Source: Desulfatirhabdium sp040755275 (GTDB lineage Bacteria; Desulfobacterota; Desulfobacteria; Desulfobacterales; Desulfatirhabdiaceae). Taken from it: a stretch of 35,534 nt of DNA. The stretch covers positions 1 to 35,534 of the forward strand of contig JBFMBE010000019.1 in assembly GCA_040755275.1 (NCBI GenBank), in the 5' to 3' direction. Of the stretch, positions 33,874 to 35,534 are shown piece after piece. The notes beneath the pieces were generated by a model, which was given only the letters and a program-made list of their open reading frames with translations, did no database searches and was not told the DNA's origin. The position numbers were made by a program, and so were the translations under genes. Position 1 is the first letter of the stretch, and the number at the start of each line of letters is the position of its first letter.

Positions 33874-35400
33874 ATGCACTTCGAAGATTGTCGTATTCAG
33901 TGGACGCGCGCTGTGGGGAGCACGCCTGCTGTTCTGGCGATGCTGTTGCTGTGGATCCTACTGTGGGTCGGTTCAGCCGTCTGCGCCGAAACCCCCGTCA
34001 GTGATGCCACCCGCCAGTGCCTCGACTGCCATGAAAGTGTTCACCCCGGTATTGTGGCCGACTGGAGGCAGAGCCGTCATGCCGTCATGACCCCCAAGCA
34101 GGCTCTCCTCGTCAAGGACCGCAACCAGAAAATCCTCACCCAGATCGTTTCCGATTCCCTGATGGAAACGACGGTGGGATGCGCCGAATGCCATACCCGG
34201 AATGCGGCCGAACATCCCGACACCGTTTCCCACAATGGATTCGACGTCCATCCCGTCGTCACCCCCCGGGACTGTGGCGCCTGTCATGCCACCGAACGGG
34301 ACCAGTACGCCGACAACCTCATGTCCCATGCCCATCGAAATTTGGCCGACAATCCGATCTATCAGGATCTGCAGCGGTCCATACTTTCTCCGGCACCCTG
34401 GAAGCAGATCGAAAAGGCGACCGCCTCGCTTCATGCCGAGGCGGTCACTTGCTATTACTGCCACGGAACGAAAATGGAGGTCATCGGTGTCGTCAACCGG
34501 TCGACCGACATGGGGGACATGGCTTTTCCGGTGCTCTCCGGATGGCCCAACAACGGAGTGGGCCGGATCAACCCCGATCGAACGTTGGGTGCGTGTACGG
34601 CCTGTCATCCCCGACATGCCTTCAGTCAGGCTGTCGCCCGCAAACCTTCCACCTGCAAGGAATGCCACAACGGTCCCGATGTGCCGGCCTACAAGGTGTA
34701 CGATGCGAGCAAGCACGGCAACATCGCCGCTGCCCAGCAGGGAAAATGGAATTTTTCGACGACACCCTGGGTGATCGGCCGGGACTTCACAGCGCCGACG
34801 TGCGCCGCTTGTCACATCAGTCTGCTGGTTTCCGAGGACGGTAACGTGGTGGCAGAGCGGACCCACCGGATGAACAATCGCCTGGCCTGGCGGATTTTCG
34901 GTCTTCCCTATCCCCATCCGCAGCCGATTCTTCCCGATGTCACCGTCATTCGCAATGCGGATGGGCAACCGCTGCCCACCGATTTCGGAGGCGGGATCGC
35001 CAAAACCTATCTCATCGACGAGAAGGAGCAGCGCAAACGGAGCGAAACGATGCAGGCCGTCTGCAAGTCCTGCCACAGCACATCCTGGGTGACCGGGCAC
35101 TGGCAGCGGTATGAAAGCACGATCCAGAGGACGCATTCTCTTACGAAGGCAGCCACCGATCGGATCGTCGACATTTGGAAACGCAACCTGGCCAAGGGAA
35201 TCCCAGACAGCATCTTCGATGAGCCGATCGAGAAGTTGTGGAGCGGGCTGTGGCTGTATGACGCCAACAACATCCGGTTTACGGCCGCCATGGCAGGCGG
35301 CGGGGACTATGCCGTGTTTGCGGAAGGCTATGCCCCGCTGTCGAAAAGGCTGGCCGAAATGGAAGAATGGATGAACACCCAGCGGACGCGTTCCAAATAA
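33874..35400 (+). CDS. Exported octaheme c-type cytochrome, HAO-like
   Basis: 508-residue secreted cytochrome. A signal peptide is clear: basic start, hydrophobic core at about residues 19-36, and likely cleavage after SAVCA (38/39). Eight CXXCH heme motifs follow: CLDCH (Cys49), CAECH, CGACH, CYYCH, CTACH, CKECH, CAACH and CKSCH. Number, spacing and the YDASKHGNIAA segment after heme 6 match the hydroxylamine oxidoreductase / octaheme family, which includes enzymes acting on hydroxylamine, hydrazine or nitrite and also electron-transfer members. The active-site cross-linking tyrosine of true HAO cannot be confirmed by eye. ATG 33874 follows a GAGGGGGAA site. No membrane quinol oxidase partner is visible before the window ends. 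Confidence 0.9.
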   Translation: MHFEDCRIQWTRAVGSTPAVLAMLLLWILLWVGSAVCAETPVSDATRQCLDCHESVHPGIVADWRQSRHAVMTPKQALLVKDRNQKILTQIVSDSLMETTVGCAECHTRNAAEHPDTVSHNGFDVHPVVTPRDCGACHATERDQYADNLMSHAHRNLADNPIYQDLQRSILSPAPWKQIEKATASLHAEAVTCYYCHGTKMEVIGVVNRSTDMGDMAFPVLSGWPNNGVGRINPDRTLGACTACHPRHAFSQAVARKPSTCKECHNGPDVPAYKVYDASKHGNIAAAQQGKWNFSTTPWVIGRDFTAPTCAACHISLLVSEDGNVVAERTHRMNNRLAWRIFGLPYPHPQPILPDVTVIRNADGQPLPTDFGGGIAKTYLIDEKEQRKRSETMQAVCKSCHSTSWVTGHWQRYESTIQRTHSLTKAATDRIVDIWKRNLAKGIPDSIFDEPIEKLWSGLWLYDANNIRFTAAMAGGGDYAVFAEGYAPLSKRLAEMEEWMNTQRTRSK

Positions 35401-35409
35401 GGACGATGG

Positions 35410-35534
35410 AGTCGCAAACAGTCAGGAAGTCTCTGTCGAGTCGCGGGGTGACTGGGGAACCTTTTTCGCTGCTGCGAAAAAACTCAGCCGCCCGATCTCG
35501 TAGGATCGGACGGATGGCCAGACAGCAAACAGAG
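35410..35534. repeat. Dispersed intergenic repeat, copy g (cut by window end)
   Basis: Bases 35425-35488 repeat 29941-30005 with few changes (TCGCGGGGTGACTGGGGAAC through GAAAAAACTCAGCC). Then CCCGATCTCGTAGGATCGGA links to GATGGCCAGACAGCAAACAG, which matches 283-307. One copy thus joins modules that are separate elsewhere. Confidence 0.75.

Overview
The window looks like a chromosomal segment from a strictly anaerobic, sulfate-reducing-type Desulfobacterota bacterium (Desulfobacterales-like). This is inferred from gene content: TRAP transporter, GlcD/GlcF-type oxidase, DUF362 ferredoxin protein, HdrD/GlcF-like CCG domains, pyruvate phosphate dikinase, late cobalamin genes, an octaheme HAO-like cytochrome, and a type V-B CRISPR system of the kind known from some sulfate reducers. 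No rRNA or tRNA gene was recognised, so the species is not fixed.

Layout. 1-633: intergenic DNA made of dispersed repeat modules and a 30-bp perfect palindrome. 634-8154 (+): a tight catabolic operon with TRAP transporter small and large subunits, class I/II aminotransferase, GlcD-like FAD oxidase, GlcF-like Fe-S protein and a YtcJ-like amidohydrolase. A 13-copy heptamer repeat starts at the dctM stop codon. 8190-11534: an HsdR-N domain protein (-), a DUF362/ferredoxin protein (-), a YkgJ-type cysteine-cluster protein (+) and a TIM-barrel amidohydrolase (-). 11966-13801 (+): a PP2C phosphatase and a double-FHA protein. 13856-17146 (+): recC with no recB or recD beside it.

17150-25448: a complete type V-B CRISPR-Cas module, all read on the minus strand in the order cas12b, cas4-cas1 fusion, cas2, predicted tracrRNA, leader, 22-repeat array. 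Cas12b has 1467 residues, against 1129 for the A. acidoterrestris protein. All three RuvC motifs are intact (D736, E1180, D1328). Between cas2 and the array I find a minus-strand tracrRNA candidate with its own near-consensus promoter (TTGACA, 17 bp, TATATT). It has a 5' hairpin, a 7-bp stem enclosing a GUGUC element, and a 9+8 bp anti-repeat, which is the architecture of known Cas12b tracrRNAs. The array ends 3 bp from the recC stop codon, tail to tail, so recC transcription would run into the array in antisense.

25863-29758 (+): a translationally coupled cobalamin operon cobQ-cobU-cobS-cobD for nucleotide loop assembly. 29759-30209: more dispersed repeat. 30210-35400 (+): pyruvate phosphate dikinase, a cytidylate kinase-like protein and an exported octaheme cytochrome c. 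The window ends inside another repeat copy.

Two themes run through the window. One is the self-contained Cas12b system next to an orphan recC. The other is a mosaic family of intergenic repeats (at least seven copies), one of which supplies the C-terminal tail of the PP2C protein.
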